Source: Deltaproteobacteria bacterium
Lineage (GTDB): Bacteria; Desulfobacterota; GWC2-55-46
Length of the DNA: 64,000 nt
Direction: 5' to 3'
Assembly: GCA_016219015.1 (NCBI GenBank)
Contig: JACRCL010000017.1
Location: 1 to 64,000, forward strand
Shown: positions 26,214-35,740 of the stretch, in pieces
Layout of the letters: each line of letters begins with the position of its first letter
Position numbering within the stretch: position 1 is the stretch's first letter
The notes under the pieces: model-generated
The model's database searches: none
What the model was told of the DNA's origin: nothing
What the model saw: only the letters and a program-made list of their open reading frames with translations
Made by a program: the position numbers and the translations under genes

Positions 26214-27089
26214 TCAGTGCAGGTACGTCCTCATCCCTTCCATGAAGCCCGTGGGCTTTATGCCGAAGACGTTTATCAGCGCGTTATCCGCGGTGACATT
26301 GTCCTCCTCCAGCATAAGCAGAGCGTCCCTTGTTATCGGCGGCCTCGGCAGCACGGTCTCAAGGAGCGCGGCGTTAAGCCGCATGAGGCTCATGGGCACG
26401 TGGAGCTTGAACGGGGATTTGTTGAGCACGGCGGCGATACTATCGATTATCTCATCGAAGGTATAAATCTCCGGGCCCGCCGCCTCGAAGGTGGCCTTCC
26501 CCGCCGCGGCCATATCGATGGAGTCCGACATGGCCCTTGCGAGGTCCTTTACGAAGACCGGCTGCATTTTGTTCCTGCCGTCGCCGGGTATCATTATGAC
26601 CGGGGAGAGCCTCATGGCCCGCGCGAAGAGGTTGGTGAATTTGTCCTCTTTCCCGAAAATTACAGAGGGCCTGAATATCGTGTAATCGAGGGAGGAAGCC
26701 CGGACGGCCTCCTCGGCCTCCCACTTCGTCCTGTGGTATTCGCTCCTCGCAAACGGCCTCGTGCCCAGGGCGCTAACGTGGATGTACCTCGCCACCCCGC
26801 TCTCCCCGCAGGCCTCTACGACGTTCCTCGTCCCCTCGACGTGGACGGCCCTGAAGGCCGAGCCTTTTGATTCCATGAGGATGCCAACGAGGTGGACCAC
26901 CGCGTCCACGCCGCCCATGGCCCCGAGCACGGAGCGCTTGTCAGTGACGTCCCCGCGGACAAGCTCGACCCCGGACAGGGGAAAGCCCCTCTCCGGGTGT
27001 CTTACGAGGCAACGGACCCCCCGGCCTTTGAGCAGCTCCTCTATGAGGTTCCTGCCGACAAAGCCAGTCCCGCCTGTCACGAGTATCAT
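26214..27089 (-). CDS. NAD(P)-dependent epimerase/reductase, NDUFA9-like (SDR family)
   Basis: An atypical short-chain dehydrogenase of about 291 residues. It has the N-terminal nucleotide motif MILVTGGTGFVGRNLIEEL, LVRGDVTD, VVHLVGILME and a YHRTKWEAE active-site-like YxxxK. The pattern matches complex-I NDUFA9-like/YwnB-type reductases, often involved in quinone, sugar or carotenoid chemistry; substrate unknown. The ATG at 27089 overlaps the stop of the upstream response regulator (ATGA), so the two are translationally coupled and belong to the galT-kinase-regulator operon. Confidence 0.82.
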   Translation of the reverse strand: MILVTGGTGFVGRNLIEELLKGRGVRCLVRHPERGFPLSGVELVRGDVTDKRSVLGAMGGVDAVVHLVGILMESKGSAFRAVHVEGTRNVVEACGESGVARYIHVSALGTRPFARSEYHRTKWEAEEAVRASSLDYTIFRPSVIFGKEDKFTNLFARAMRLSPVIMIPGDGRNKMQPVFVKDLARAMSDSIDMAAAGKATFEAAGPEIYTFDEIIDSIAAVLNKSPFKLHVPMSLMRLNAALLETVLPRPPITRDALLMLEEDNVTADNALINVFGIKPTGFMEGMRTYLH

Positions 27090-27448
27090 TGTTTTTTTCC
27101 GAGGATGTCCCTTACGGTCTGTTTGAGTTCTGTGAGGTCTGAGGATTTGATGACATAGGCGTCGGACGCCCATGTGCCGAAGTCGTGTTTATAGTGCGGG
27201 TACGCCGTGCAGAGTATCACGGGAAGGTCTTTCCATTTCTCCTTTACCCTCCTCAGTACCTCGACCCCGTCCATGCCGGGCATCTTGATGTCAAGGAGGA
27301 CAAGGTCTATGGGCTCCTGTTCGAGCTTTTCGAGGGATTCCTCTCCGGAGGCGGCAAGCTCGACGTCCCACCCTTCGTCCTCGAACTCCTCTTTATAGAG
27401 AAGCCTCAGGCCCTCCTCGTCATCGACCACAAGAATCCTTTTCTTCAT
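27086..27448 (-). CDS. Single-domain response regulator
   Basis: A 120-residue CheY-like receiver: VDDEEGLRLLYKEEF, phosphoacceptor Asp in LVLLDIKMPGMDG, Thr/Ser position in ILCTAYP, Lys in YVIKSSD. No output domain. It lies 46 bp downstream of a histidine kinase gene on the same strand and is very probably its partner, and overlaps the next gene by 4 bp. Confidence 0.9.
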   Translation of the reverse strand: MKKRILVVDDEEGLRLLYKEEFEDEGWDVELAASGEESLEKLEQEPIDLVLLDIKMPGMDGVEVLRRVKEKWKDLPVILCTAYPHYKHDFGTWASDAYVIKSSDLTELKQTVRDILGKKQ

Positions 27449-27494
27449 AAAAAAACCCCTGATAAAAAGATACAGGCCGCAGACCCCCCAAACC

Positions 27495-28706
27495 CTATTG
27501 ACGCTGCGCCTGCCCTTCCGCTGCGGCGTGGGGCAGCATTATGATAAACGCCGCACCAGCCCCGGCCCTGCTCTCCACCTTGATGCTCCCCTTGTGCCTC
27601 GCGACTATCGTCCTTGTTATCGTAAGGCCGAGCCCGGTGCCGTTCCTTTTTGTCGTGAAAAAGGGGTTGAATATCTTGTCGATCGCGTCCGGCTCTATCC
27701 CGGCGCCGGTATCGGCTACGGTCGCGAGCACGTATTGCCCGGACAAAGCGGTTGTCATGGTGAGGACGCCGCCCTTTTCCATGGACTGTATCGCATTGGC
27801 TATTAAATTGTCAAAAGCTATCTTGAGCTGTTCCCTGTCGGCCAGGACCGGCAGCCTCCCCTGATGGAGGTCCTTCCTGAGCTCTATGCCCCCTGAGGCC
27901 AGGTCCTCTTCGAAAGGCCTTATTGCCTCCTCCGCTATCGCGTTCATGTCCTCGGGCTTCAGGTCAAGGGAGCTGTCCTTAATGAACCTGAAAGCCCCGT
28001 CCATCACTTTTTCGAGCCGGGCCACCTCAACGAATATCCGTTCGAGGTACTGCGCCCCGGGGACATCAGGCCCGAGGTGTTTCCCAAGCCTTGCCGCGAA
28101 CCCGCCTATGCTTATGAGCGGGTTTTTGATCTCGTGCGCCAGCGCCGCGGCCATGTCCCCGAGGGTTATGAGCCTCTCGGAGTCCTTAAGCGCCGCGCGG
28201 GCCTCCTTTAATTCCTCTTTCGCGGATTCGAGCTCTTTTTCGATCTCCGCGTATTTTATGACGAGCGTGAGCTGGAGGGCCGCCTTCCTGAGCCTTCGCC
28301 TGTCTTCGGCGCCGGGCCTTTTCCTCTCGATGGATTTAAGGTATATGACGCCGTGGAACTCGCCGCCCGCTTCAAGGGGCTGGACAAGCGCGTATCTGAA
28401 ACCCTTTAGCCCCCTGTCCTCGACGCCGCGCCAGGAACCTTCCCCGGCCTCCAGCTTGTATAGCTCCAGCGCGGCCCTTTTCCCGCGTCCAAGCCCCGGA
28501 GCGCCTTCGGACGGGCCGTAAGAAACCGCCCTTGCGCCTTTTCCGCTGTGCCCTTTAAGCGCGAACCCGCTTTTGCCGTAGACGTAAATGCAGCACTGGT
28601 CGAAACCAAAAGCCTTCAGCAGCAGCCCTGCGGCCCTGGCCAGCTTCACCCCGGATTTACCAGGGGCCGCGAGACCGGCCATTTCTCCAATTATATCATA
28701 TTCCAT
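27495..28706 (-). CDS. GAF-domain sensor histidine kinase
   Basis: A soluble kinase of about 403 residues: an N-terminal GAF-like sensory domain (about 20-150), a coiled coil (YAEIEKELESAKEELKEA), HisKA with the phosphorylated His in ALAHEIKNPLISIGG, and a HATPase domain with N box (LIANAIQSM), G1 DTGAGIEPD and G2 NGTGLGLTI. No transmembrane segment is visible, so it senses something in the cytoplasm. GGAG 7 nt before the ATG at 28706 supports this start over the longer open frame. It follows galT by 53 bp and precedes its receiver. Confidence 0.9.
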   Translation of the reverse strand: MEYDIIGEMAGLAAPGKSGVKLARAAGLLLKAFGFDQCCIYVYGKSGFALKGHSGKGARAVSYGPSEGAPGLGRGKRAALELYKLEAGEGSWRGVEDRGLKGFRYALVQPLEAGGEFHGVIYLKSIERKRPGAEDRRRLRKAALQLTLVIKYAEIEKELESAKEELKEARAALKDSERLITLGDMAAALAHEIKNPLISIGGFAARLGKHLGPDVPGAQYLERIFVEVARLEKVMDGAFRFIKDSSLDLKPEDMNAIAEEAIRPFEEDLASGGIELRKDLHQGRLPVLADREQLKIAFDNLIANAIQSMEKGGVLTMTTALSGQYVLATVADTGAGIEPDAIDKIFNPFFTTKRNGTGLGLTITRTIVARHKGSIKVESRAGAGAAFIIMLPHAAAEGQAQRQ

Positions 28707-28759
28707 AAAGAAGCTCCGGTTCAGGCGAAGCGGAGTCCTCAGAAAAGGAAAAGCGTTCC

Positions 28760-29758
28760 TTAGACCTTGGCGTCCCTCAGGAATTTCGCCGCCTCCTCCG
28801 GAGGCGTGGGGTTGATGTAAAAGCCCGAGCCCCATTCAAAGCCCGCGACCTTGGTCAGCTTGGGTATAAGCTCGAAGTGCCAGTGGTAGAATTGTGAAGC
28901 CCCGTCCTTGACCGGGGCCGCGTGCAGGATGAAGTTGTACGGGGGGTAATTGAGCACCTTGTCTATCCTCTTCAGCACGTCGGAGAATATGATCGAGAGG
29001 TTCTCATAATGGTGCTTCTGGCAGTTCTCGAAATTGGACTCGTGCACCTTCGGCAGTATCCATATCTCGAACGGCGCCTTCGGCGCGTAAGGCGTCACGG
29101 CTATGAAGTCCCTGTTCTCTGACACCACCCTGACGCCCTGCATTATCTCCTGCCGGATGATATCGCAGAAGACGCACCGCTCCTTGAAGTTGTAGTACTC
29201 GAGCGAGCCGTCGAGCTCTTCGGCGACCCTCTTCGGGATGATCGGCAGCGCTATAAGCTGGGAGTGCGTGTGCTCAAGGGTGGCGCCGGCGGCCTCGCCG
29301 TGGTTCTTGAATATCAGTATGTATTTGAGGCGGGAGTCCTTCTTCAAGTCTATTATCCTGTCCCTGAACGCCCAGAGGACCTCCTCGAACTGCCTTACGG
29401 GGATGCTCGCGAGCGTGTCGGAGTGGTTCGGGGACTCTATCACGACCTCGTGCGCCCCGACGCCGTTCATCTTGTCGTAGACGCCGTCGCCCTCGCGGTT
29501 CAGTTCGCCCTCGACCTTCAACGCCGGGTACTTGTTCGGCACCGCCCTTATGTGCCAGCCCGCGGAGTTGGGGCCGCCGCTGTTTTTCCTGTAGGCGAGC
29601 ACCTCGGGCGGGGTCTTCGACTCGTTGCCGGGGCAGAAGGGGCAAAAACCCACCTTGGGGGAGGGCTGGGTAAACTCGAACTCCGAGGGGCGCTTGCCCC
29701 GTTCAGTCGATATGATAATCCATCTTCCTACTATGGGGTCTTTCCTAAGTTCAGGCAT
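28760..29758 (-). CDS. galT: Galactose-1-phosphate uridylyltransferase
   Basis: HIT-superfamily nucleotidyltransferase that exchanges UMP between UDP-glucose and galactose-1-phosphate (Leloir pathway), or a related sugar-1-phosphate. The 332-residue protein begins with PELRKDPIVGRWIIISTERGKRP, has zinc-binding Cys (FCPFCPGNE, CVFCDI) and the active-site His motif LEHTHSQLIALP (HxHxQ). It is the first gene of a likely operon with a histidine kinase, receiver and epimerase-like reductase; with the trehalose and nucleotide-sugar genes elsewhere it points to active sugar-nucleotide metabolism. Confidence 0.95.
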   Translation of the reverse strand: MPELRKDPIVGRWIIISTERGKRPSEFEFTQPSPKVGFCPFCPGNESKTPPEVLAYRKNSGGPNSAGWHIRAVPNKYPALKVEGELNREGDGVYDKMNGVGAHEVVIESPNHSDTLASIPVRQFEEVLWAFRDRIIDLKKDSRLKYILIFKNHGEAAGATLEHTHSQLIALPIIPKRVAEELDGSLEYYNFKERCVFCDIIRQEIMQGVRVVSENRDFIAVTPYAPKAPFEIWILPKVHESNFENCQKHHYENLSIIFSDVLKRIDKVLNYPPYNFILHAAPVKDGASQFYHWHFELIPKLTKVAGFEWGSGFYINPTPPEEAAKFLRDAKV

Positions 29759-29779
29759 CAGTCACCTTCTTGGTATTAA

Positions 29780-29907
29780 CAGGCTGCTGAAAAAGTCCAC
29801 CCGCTGCGTTATCTTCGCCGCGCAACGGCGTAGGCCAAAACTACGCCTCATTCCTAAGCTCCCCTATTCCAACGGGGACCTTGCGTCCGGAGCTTTTTGA
29901 GCAGCCT
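29780..29907. repeat. Family-2 palindromic element, locus b
   Basis: Left end CAGGCTGCTGAAAAAGTCCA, right end GGAGCTTTTTGAGCAGCC; about 128 bp, with CTCATTCCTAAGCTCCCC inside. It lies in the upstream region of galT, 20 bp from the ATG. Confidence 0.85.
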
Positions 29908-30033
29908 CTTCGAATGTCGAGTTTTTCAGCACCATGATTAAAAAGATAAACCGGCTGGCAAGGCTGGAAGGGAAAGGGGTCAGCTACGGGAGGAGACCTT
30001 CGCGGCCTATGGGATAAAAGAAAGGCTCCGCGG

Positions 30034-30396
30034 TCAACTCCTTGCCCTCTCCTGCTCTTCCTCTTCCTTTTTGCATTCTATGCAGCAGGTCGTAACCGGC
30101 CTTACCTCAAGCCTCTTCTCGGAGATGGCCTCTCCGCACAGCTCGCAGACGCCGTAAGTACCGTCGTCTATCCTCTTTATGGCCTCGTTGACCTTGGTTA
30201 TGAGCTTGCGCTCCCTGTCCTTGACCCTCAAGAGGAAGTTCCTGTCGGTCTCGTGCGCCGCCCTGTCCGTCGGGTCCGGGAAGTTTTCCTCCTTCCCTTC
30301 GCTCATCCCGCTGACAGCCTTCTCAGCGCCGCTTAAAAGTTCTTCCAGCTTTCCGTTGAGGAGGGTCCTGAAATACTCGAGCCGCTCTTTATCCAT
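30034..30396 (-). CDS. dksA: DksA/TraR-family RNA polymerase-binding regulator
   Basis: A 120-residue protein that enters the RNA polymerase secondary channel and, with ppGpp, adjusts rRNA and stress promoters. It shows the N-terminal coiled-coil hairpin (residues about 5-75, with the tip DPTDRAAHETDRN) and a C4 zinc finger CELCGEAI and CCIECKKEE. Length is shorter than E. coli DksA (151). It is monocistronic or cotranscribed with moaC located 65 bp upstream on the same strand. Confidence 0.9.
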   Translation of the reverse strand: MDKERLEYFRTLLNGKLEELLSGAEKAVSGMSEGKEENFPDPTDRAAHETDRNFLLRVKDRERKLITKVNEAIKRIDDGTYGVCELCGEAISEKRLEVRPVTTCCIECKKEEEEQERARS

Positions 30397-30460
30397 AATC
30401 TGAAAGTATAACCGAAAAAGCCCGTGGATGTAAATAATAAATTTAAACCCCGCCCCCGCC

Positions 30461-30934
30461 TCAGCTCCTCGTAAAGGTCCCGCTTTTGCCCCCGGTCTTC
30501 CTTATGAGCCTTATGTCCGTAAGGGTCATCTCCTTGTCCACCGCCTTGCACATATCGTAGATGGTAAGGGCGGCCGCGGCCACCGCCGTAAGGGCCTCCA
30601 TCTCCACGCCGGTCTTTGACGTCACCTTCGCAGTAGCGGTTATGTCTATGCCGGGGACGTCCTTCAACGGCGTGAACTCGACCTCAACGCTCGTAATGTT
30701 AAGCGGGTGGCAGAGCGGTATGAGCTCCCCGGTCTTTTTTGCCGCCATTATCCCGGCCACCCGAGCCACGCCGAGCACGTCGCCCTTTTTGACCTCGTTG
30801 GCGAGTATCAGCTCAAGGGTATCTTTTTTCATGAGCACCCTGCCCATGGCCACTGCCTCGCGCTCCGTTACGTCCTTGGCCGTCACGTCGACCATCCTTG
30901 CCTTGCCGCGCTCGTCTATGTGCGTTAGTCCCAT
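30461..30934 (-). CDS. moaC: Cyclic pyranopterin monophosphate synthase MoaC
   Basis: Second enzyme of molybdenum cofactor synthesis, turning the MoaA product into cyclic pyranopterin monophosphate. The 157-residue protein has the family motifs AARVAG-type [36 protein letters not shown]-like [15 protein letters not shown] and [18 protein letters not shown] 5 nt before the ATG at 30934 fixes the start. The open frame continues upstream into a family-2 repeat, which would add spurious residues. Confidence 0.95.
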   Translation of the reverse strand: MGLTHIDERGKARMVDVTAKDVTEREAVAMGRVLMKKDTLELILANEVKKGDVLGVARVAGIMAAKKTGELIPLCHPLNITSVEVEFTPLKDVPGIDITATAKVTSKTGVEMEALTAVAAAALTIYDMCKAVDKEMTLTDIRLIRKTGGKSGTFTRS

Positions 30935-30951
30935 ACAAACTCCTTTTCTGG

Positions 30952-31077
30952 CAGGCTGCTGAAAAAAATCCATCTGCTTCGTTGTCTTCGTCTTGTCACA
31001 ACGTAAGGTGAGTACGCCTCATTCCTAAGCTCCCCCATTTCAATGGGGGTCTCGCATACTGGATTTTGAGCAACCTG
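30952..31077. repeat. Family-2 palindromic element, locus c
   Basis: Left end CAGGCTGCTGAAAAAAATCC, right end GGATTTTGAGCAACCTG. It fills the whole space between moaC and the LpoA-like gene and provides the 5' leader region of moaC. Confidence 0.85.
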
Positions 31078-31099
31078 AATCAGAGTTTTCGCTAACCAA

Positions 31100-32659
31100 T
31101 CAGTTTGCCTGCGCCTCTACCACGCGCCTGTCCTTTATCGTCAGGAAGAAGAGCCTTTTTACCGGCTCGTTGCGGCTGTCGAAATAAAGGCCGCCCGTTG
31201 CGCCCCTGAAGCCCTTCATCGACTTAAGCCTCTCCTTCAGGGCCTCCCTGTCGAGCGAGCCGTTATTCTCCCTTACGGCGGCCATGAGCATCATGGCCGC
31301 GTCATAGGCCTGGGCCTCTATTACCCCGGGGGCCGCGCCAAAGGCCTCCCTGAACCTCTTCGTGAAATCATTCGCGCCGGGCTTGGCGCTGTCCGCGAAG
31401 AACCCGTCCACGAAGACCGCCCCTTCGAGGCTCTTGCCGCCGAGGTCGGCAAGCCTCGGGGAGTTCCAACTGCTCGGCCCGAGGAGCTGTACGTCCGTTA
31501 TATTATAATACTCGAAGTAAGGCGCGATCAACGCCACGGCCTCGTAGGAGTCCGGGATGAAGACGGCGTCAATCTTGACCGTAGGGGTGTATTCCTTTAT
31601 GACGCGCCTGCCTTCCTTCCGCTCCTTGACCTGGACGCCGAATATCCTTTTTATCTCGGAGCTGAAATCAGCCTGCCCCTGCGGGTACGAGGCCGACCTT
31701 GCGACGGTACAGCCCCGCGTCTCGGCCTCTTTCGTAAAGAGCTTCGCGAGCTCGGCCCCGTAGTTGTTCTGCGGGCTCAAGACCGCGAACCTTTTCTTGC
31801 CGGACGGCCCGCAGGCGTACTCGGCCAGCGCCGAGGCCTGCATCGACGGAGTAAGGAAGTTCCTGAAGACATAGTCCCCGGCCTCCGTGACGCCGTCCTT
31901 CTGCGACAACGTGATGACCGGTATCTTTTTCGACTGGGCGTACTTGGCGGCCTCGGTCGCCGTGGCGCTCAGGAGCGGCCCTATGAGCCCAACGACGCGG
32001 CCGTTGGAGGCCAGCTCGCTTACGGCGGCCTCGACCGAGGCCGGGTCCGTGCCGACGTTCCTCGCTAACACCTCCACCGGGCCCTCGCCGCTCCCGAAGA
32101 CCTCAGCCGCGAGCAGGACGCCGTTTAAGGCCTGCTCGCCGAACTGGGTATAATTGCCATGCAGCGGGAGGAGCACCCCGATGGCCGGGCCCTCGGCCAT
32201 TTTTTCAGCGCCGATGGAAGCGGAGTCGATCTCCTTTATGAGCCGCGCGGCTTTTGTCCGAAGCCCTATGCCGGCCTCCCTGCTCGTGGCCACGGCCTCC
32301 AGCGCGGACTTCGCGTCCCTCAACTGGCCGGATTTGTACCTGACGGCCCCGAGCTCGTAGGATGCCTCGAAGCGGAGGCGGCTTGCCGGGAACCCCTCTA
32401 TCACCTTCTGGTAGAGCGAGGCCGCGCGGGCGAAGTCCTTCCTGCCGGCGTAGACCCCCGCGAGCCTCATCAACGCCTCGTCGATATAGTCCGCGGACGG
32501 ATTTCTGGAGATATAGGCCTCAAGCTCCCCCACCGCCTCGGTAGAAGCGCCCTTTGAGTCGAGCTCGTCGAATATCGATGACAGGTCGCGCGCGGGCGCG
32601 CACCGGACTGATGATAACAGGATAAGAAAGGAGAGAAAGACGGCGCGGCTGAACCTCAT
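31100..32659 (-). CDS. LpoA/LppC-like protein: TPR plus periplasmic binding fold
   Basis: A 519-residue exported protein. After an N-terminal signal peptide ([16 protein letters not shown]) come TPR repeats (about 30-150; [19 protein letters not shown]) and then a type 1 periplasmic-binding domain related to branched-chain amino-acid binding proteins ([42 protein letters not shown]). This layout is that of LpoA, the activator of penicillin-binding protein 1A. The Cys is preceded by Arg, a poor lipobox, so lipidation is uncertain. Its start overlaps the dnaJ stop by 4 bp, tying it to the heat-shock operon. Confidence 0.78.
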   Translation of the reverse strand: MRFSRAVFLSFLILLSSVRCAPARDLSSIFDELDSKGASTEAVGELEAYISRNPSADYIDEALMRLAGVYAGRKDFARAASLYQKVIEGFPASRLRFEASYELGAVRYKSGQLRDAKSALEAVATSREAGIGLRTKAARLIKEIDSASIGAEKMAEGPAIGVLLPLHGNYTQFGEQALNGVLLAAEVFGSGEGPVEVLARNVGTDPASVEAAVSELASNGRVVGLIGPLLSATATEAAKYAQSKKIPVITLSQKDGVTEAGDYVFRNFLTPSMQASALAEYACGPSGKKRFAVLSPQNNYGAELAKLFTKEAETRGCTVARSASYPQGQADFSSEIKRIFGVQVKERKEGRRVIKEYTPTVKIDAVFIPDSYEAVALIAPYFEYYNITDVQLLGPSSWNSPRLADLGGKSLEGAVFVDGFFADSAKPGANDFTKRFREAFGAAPGVIEAQAYDAAMMLMAAVRENNGSLDREALKERLKSMKGFRGATGGLYFDSRNEPVKRLFFLTIKDRRVVEAQAN

Positions 32660-33756
32660 TCGAAGATTTCCTTGACCTTGGAGAAGAAGTTCTTCCGCAA
32701 AGGGGTCGTCTCCTCCCCGCTTATGCTGGCGAACTCCTCCAGTAATTCCTTCTGCTTTTTATCGAGCTTCGTCGGCGTCTCCACCTTGATTATTACCTGC
32801 TCGTCGCCGCGCCTGCCGGTGTGCAGTGACGCTATGCCCTTGTTTTTAAGCCGCAGGACCTTGCCGGACTGCGTGCCCGCCGGTATCTTTAGCTTTACCG
32901 GCCCTTCGAGCGTGGGCACCTCGATCTCGGCCCCGAGCGCGGCCTGCGGGAAACTGATGGGGACCTCGCATATTATATCGTCGCTCTCGCGCTTGAAGAT
33001 AGGGTGCGGCAGGACGCTTATCATTATATACAGGTCCCCCGGATGCCCGCCCCTCTCCCCGTACTCGCCCTCCCCGGAAAGCCGGAGCCTCGAGCCCGTG
33101 TCTATGCCGCCGGGGACCTTTACGCTTATGGTGTTTACGGTCCTCGCCTGTCCGCTGCCCCTGCACTCCGGGCACGGGTCCTTTATGACCTTTCCCGCGC
33201 CCCGGCAGCCCGAGCACGGCCGGGAGATGCTGAAAAACCCCTGCTGGAACCTGACCTGCCCGGTGCCCCCGCATCCGGGGCAGGTGACGGGCTGGGTGCC
33301 CTGCTTCGCCCCGCTGCCGCCGCAGGCGCCGCAAAGGACGGTCTTCGGGATTTTTATCGTCTTTTCGGTGCCGAAGGCGGCCTCCTCGAAGCTTATCTCG
33401 AGGTCGTACCGGAGGTCGGCGCCCCGTTCAGGCGCGGGCCTCCTCCTTGCGCCGCCGAAAAAGTCCGAGAAGACCTCGCTGAAGATGTCCTGGAAGTCCG
33501 AGCCGAAGCCCGCCTCCGTATACTGCGAGCCGCCTGCCCCGACATAGCCGAACCTGTCGTACTGGGCCCTCTTGTTAGTGTCCTTCAAGGTCTCGTACGC
33601 CTCGTTTATGAGCTTGAACTTCTCCTCTTTTTCCTTGTCCCCGGCGTGTTTGTCGGGGTGGAGCTCGTGGGCGAGCCTCCTATATGCCTTCTTTATCTCC
33701 TCGTCGCTCGCAGTCCTTTCGACGCCGAGTATGCCGTAGTAGTCTTTTTCAGCCAT
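32656..33756 (-). CDS. dnaJ: Chaperone protein DnaJ
   Basis: Hsp40 co-chaperone that delivers substrates to DnaK and stimulates its ATPase. The 366-residue type A protein has the J domain (HPD in [12 protein letters not shown]), a Gly/Phe-rich linker, four CxxCxGxG zinc repeats ([32 protein letters not shown]) and two C-terminal substrate-binding domains. It lies 4 bp after grpE. Unusually, dnaK is not between grpE and dnaJ nor elsewhere in the window; the Hsp70-like protein at 42000-44660 is not a canonical DnaK. Confidence 0.97.
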   Translation of the reverse strand: MAEKDYYGILGVERTASDEEIKKAYRRLAHELHPDKHAGDKEKEEKFKLINEAYETLKDTNKRAQYDRFGYVGAGGSQYTEAGFGSDFQDIFSEVFSDFFGGARRRPAPERGADLRYDLEISFEEAAFGTEKTIKIPKTVLCGACGGSGAKQGTQPVTCPGCGGTGQVRFQQGFFSISRPCSGCRGAGKVIKDPCPECRGSGQARTVNTISVKVPGGIDTGSRLRLSGEGEYGERGGHPGDLYIMISVLPHPIFKRESDDIICEVPISFPQAALGAEIEVPTLEGPVKLKIPAGTQSGKVLRLKNKGIASLHTGRRGDEQVIIKVETPTKLDKKQKELLEEFASISGEETTPLRKNFFSKVKEIFE

Positions 33757-33760
33757 ATTA

Positions 33761-34333
33761 TTAAGCGTCCCCTCCGCGCCCCGGGCCCGCGGCCTTCGAC
33801 ACCGCCACCATCGCCGGGCGCAAGAGCCTGCCCTTTAGCAGGTACCCCTTCTGGAATTCCTTTACGACCGTTCCGGGCGCGGCCCCTTCCGTCTCCTCCT
33901 CGGTTATGGCGTGGTGGAGCGAAGGGTCGAACTTCTCGCCCACGGACTTTATCTCCTGAAGGCCGAACTTCTTCAGGACCGAGTACATCTGGTCCGCCGT
34001 CAGATGGACGCCCTTGCGGAGCGAATCGACGTTCTCGCCGTTGGCGTGGGAAAGCGCCCTCTCGAAGTTGTCTATCACCGGGAGGACCTCTTCGATGAGG
34101 GCCTCGTTGGCGAAATTCACGGCGTCCGCCCGCTCCCTCTCGGCCCTCTTCTTATAGTTCTCCAGGTCGGCGCAGGCGCGGAGGTACATGTTGTGGTTGC
34201 GGTCCGCCTCCTTTACCTTGTCATCGAGCTCGCTGCGAAGGCGCGCTATCTCCTCGCCCGGCAGCTCCTGGAGCTGCCCCTCAAGGGCCTCCTCGCCCAT
34301 GTCCTGCCTTTCGTCGTCTTTCATGTCGTCCAT
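33761..34333 (-). CDS. grpE: Nucleotide exchange factor GrpE
   Basis: A 190-residue homodimeric exchange factor for DnaK. A long N-terminal helix (about 25-85; [23 protein letters not shown]) is followed by the beta-wing domain with [21 protein letters not shown] and FDPSLHHAI. It sits between hrcA (100 bp upstream) and dnaJ (4 bp downstream), on the same strand and driven by the hrcA promoter. Confidence 0.96.
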   Translation of the reverse strand: MDDMKDDERQDMGEEALEGQLQELPGEEIARLRSELDDKVKEADRNHNMYLRACADLENYKKRAERERADAVNFANEALIEEVLPVIDNFERALSHANGENVDSLRKGVHLTADQMYSVLKKFGLQEIKSVGEKFDPSLHHAITEEETEGAAPGTVVKEFQKGYLLKGRLLRPAMVAVSKAAGPGRGGDA

Positions 34334-34434
34334 GCCGCCGCCTATCGTAATGTCGTTAAGTAAAAAAAGGATACCGGGGGCAAAGGCGTGACCGCCCCCC
34401 CCCGGCTGAAAAGAGCTTCTTAAAAAGAGCTTCT

Positions 34435-35457
34435 TTAAAAGAACTTGCTTAAAAGCCCGGCGGTATAATCGACCAGGGGGATTATCTTCGAGTAGTCCAT
34501 CCTGACCGGCCCTATGACCCCTATGGTGCCGAGCACCTCCCCGTCCCTGCCGTAAGGCGCGGTAACGAAGCTCAGCCCCTCGAACTCCTTTATGGCGGAC
34601 TCCGAGCCGAGGTAGATGTGGATGCCGCTCTCGTCCATGCTCTTGTCGAGTATCTTCACGAGGAGGCTCTTTTCCTCGAACGCGGAGAAGAGCTTTTTCA
34701 TGCGCTCGAAGTCGTCCCTGAACTCGGGCTGCTCGAAGATATTGACCTTGCCCTCGACGTAGAGGCCGTCCTCTTCGTTGGGCCTCTGCTCAAGCCCCAT
34801 TGCGCCGAGCTTGAGCGCGTCGGTCAAAAGCTCGTCGTAGAGGCTTTTGACCTTTTCCATCTCCATTAAGATTTTCGCCCTCAATTCCCGGACAGTCAAG
34901 CCGCCGGCTATCGAATTAAGGTAGTTGGATATCCTCTCCAGGTCGAGCCCGCTGCAATCGAACCCCGTCCTTATGAGCCTCGTCGTCACGTGGCCGAGAC
35001 TTGAGACCAGCAGCATCATTATACCGGTCCTGTCGAGCGGGAGGAAACTTATGTGCCTTATCCTGAAGTTGTCCTTCCCGGGGATAAACATCACCCCGGC
35101 GCAGCTCGTGAGCATGGAAAGCGATTTGGCCGTGTCCATGAGGATGTTGTCAACGGGCTCCTCGCAGGTCCTCTTAAGTATGTCCTTCTCCCCTTCGGGC
35201 GGCTCCTTTAGCCCGCTAAGGCTGTCGATATAGAAGCGGAAGCTCATATCGGTCGGGACCCTCCCGGCGGATGTGTGCGGCTGGACGAGGAAGCCCTCGT
35301 CCTCGAGCTCGGCCATGATGTTACGGATGGTGGCCGGGCTGAGGCCAAGGCAATACTTTGCCGCTATGGCCTTTGAGCTTACCGGCTCGGCCGTAAGGAT
35401 ATAGTCCCTCACTATGGCGTTAAGTATCTTGCCGGACCTTTCTGAAAATACGCTCAT
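34435..35457 (-). CDS. hrcA: Heat-inducible transcription repressor HrcA
   Basis: Repressor of class I heat-shock genes that binds the CIRCE operator. The 340-residue protein has the winged-helix N-terminus (ILNAIVRDYILTAEPVSSKAI, LSPATIRNIMAELEDEGFL, HTSAGRVPTD) and a GAF-like core ending GVIGPVRMDYSKIIPLVDY. It heads the hrcA-grpE-dnaJ-lpoA-like operon. A sigma-70 promoter is visible upstream, but no CIRCE inverted repeat (TTAGCACTC-N9-GAGTGCTAA) could be found there, so either the operator is diverged or HrcA controls targets outside the window. Confidence 0.96.
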   Translation of the reverse strand: MSVFSERSGKILNAIVRDYILTAEPVSSKAIAAKYCLGLSPATIRNIMAELEDEGFLVQPHTSAGRVPTDMSFRFYIDSLSGLKEPPEGEKDILKRTCEEPVDNILMDTAKSLSMLTSCAGVMFIPGKDNFRIRHISFLPLDRTGIMMLLVSSLGHVTTRLIRTGFDCSGLDLERISNYLNSIAGGLTVRELRAKILMEMEKVKSLYDELLTDALKLGAMGLEQRPNEEDGLYVEGKVNIFEQPEFRDDFERMKKLFSAFEEKSLLVKILDKSMDESGIHIYLGSESAIKEFEGLSFVTAPYGRDGEVLGTIGVIGPVRMDYSKIIPLVDYTAGLLSKFF

Positions 35458-35514
35458 GCGTAACCCTTCGGGATTAAAAGGATTTTTTTAAAACCCCTTA
35501 AAAGTCCACATTAA

Positions 35515-35543
35515 AAGATACCAACGGTAAAAACCAATGTCAA
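35515..35543 (-). promoter_or_regulatory. Promoter of the hrcA-grpE-dnaJ operon
   Basis: On the minus strand TTGACA (complement of 35538-35543), 17-bp spacer, TATCTT (complement of 35515-35520), about 60 bp before the hrcA start. Confidence 0.65.
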
Positions 35544-35608
35544 GGATAGAAAGAATCAAAGGAGTTTCGGGAAATATGATGAAAAAGCCCCGCGTGTCTT
35601 TATAAAAA

Positions 35609-35740
35609 AAGGATGCCTCTGAAAATCAGGAATTTTTTCTGAAGTCAAGGAAGGGCGGAAATAAAAAGCGCAGCAATGTCCATTTTTATTTTCGCTCCTA
35701 GGCAGAGGTCAGGAAAAAGAACAATTTTTAGAGGCAGCCC
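35609..35740. repeat. Family-1 palindromic element, copy D
   Basis: Left end GGATGCCTCTGAAAATCAGG, right end AATTTTTAGAGGCAGCCC; the centre is shortened as in copy B. Its right end encodes the last three residues and the stop codon of hemW (Gly-Cys-Leu-stop), so it inserted into that gene's 3' end. Confidence 0.88.
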
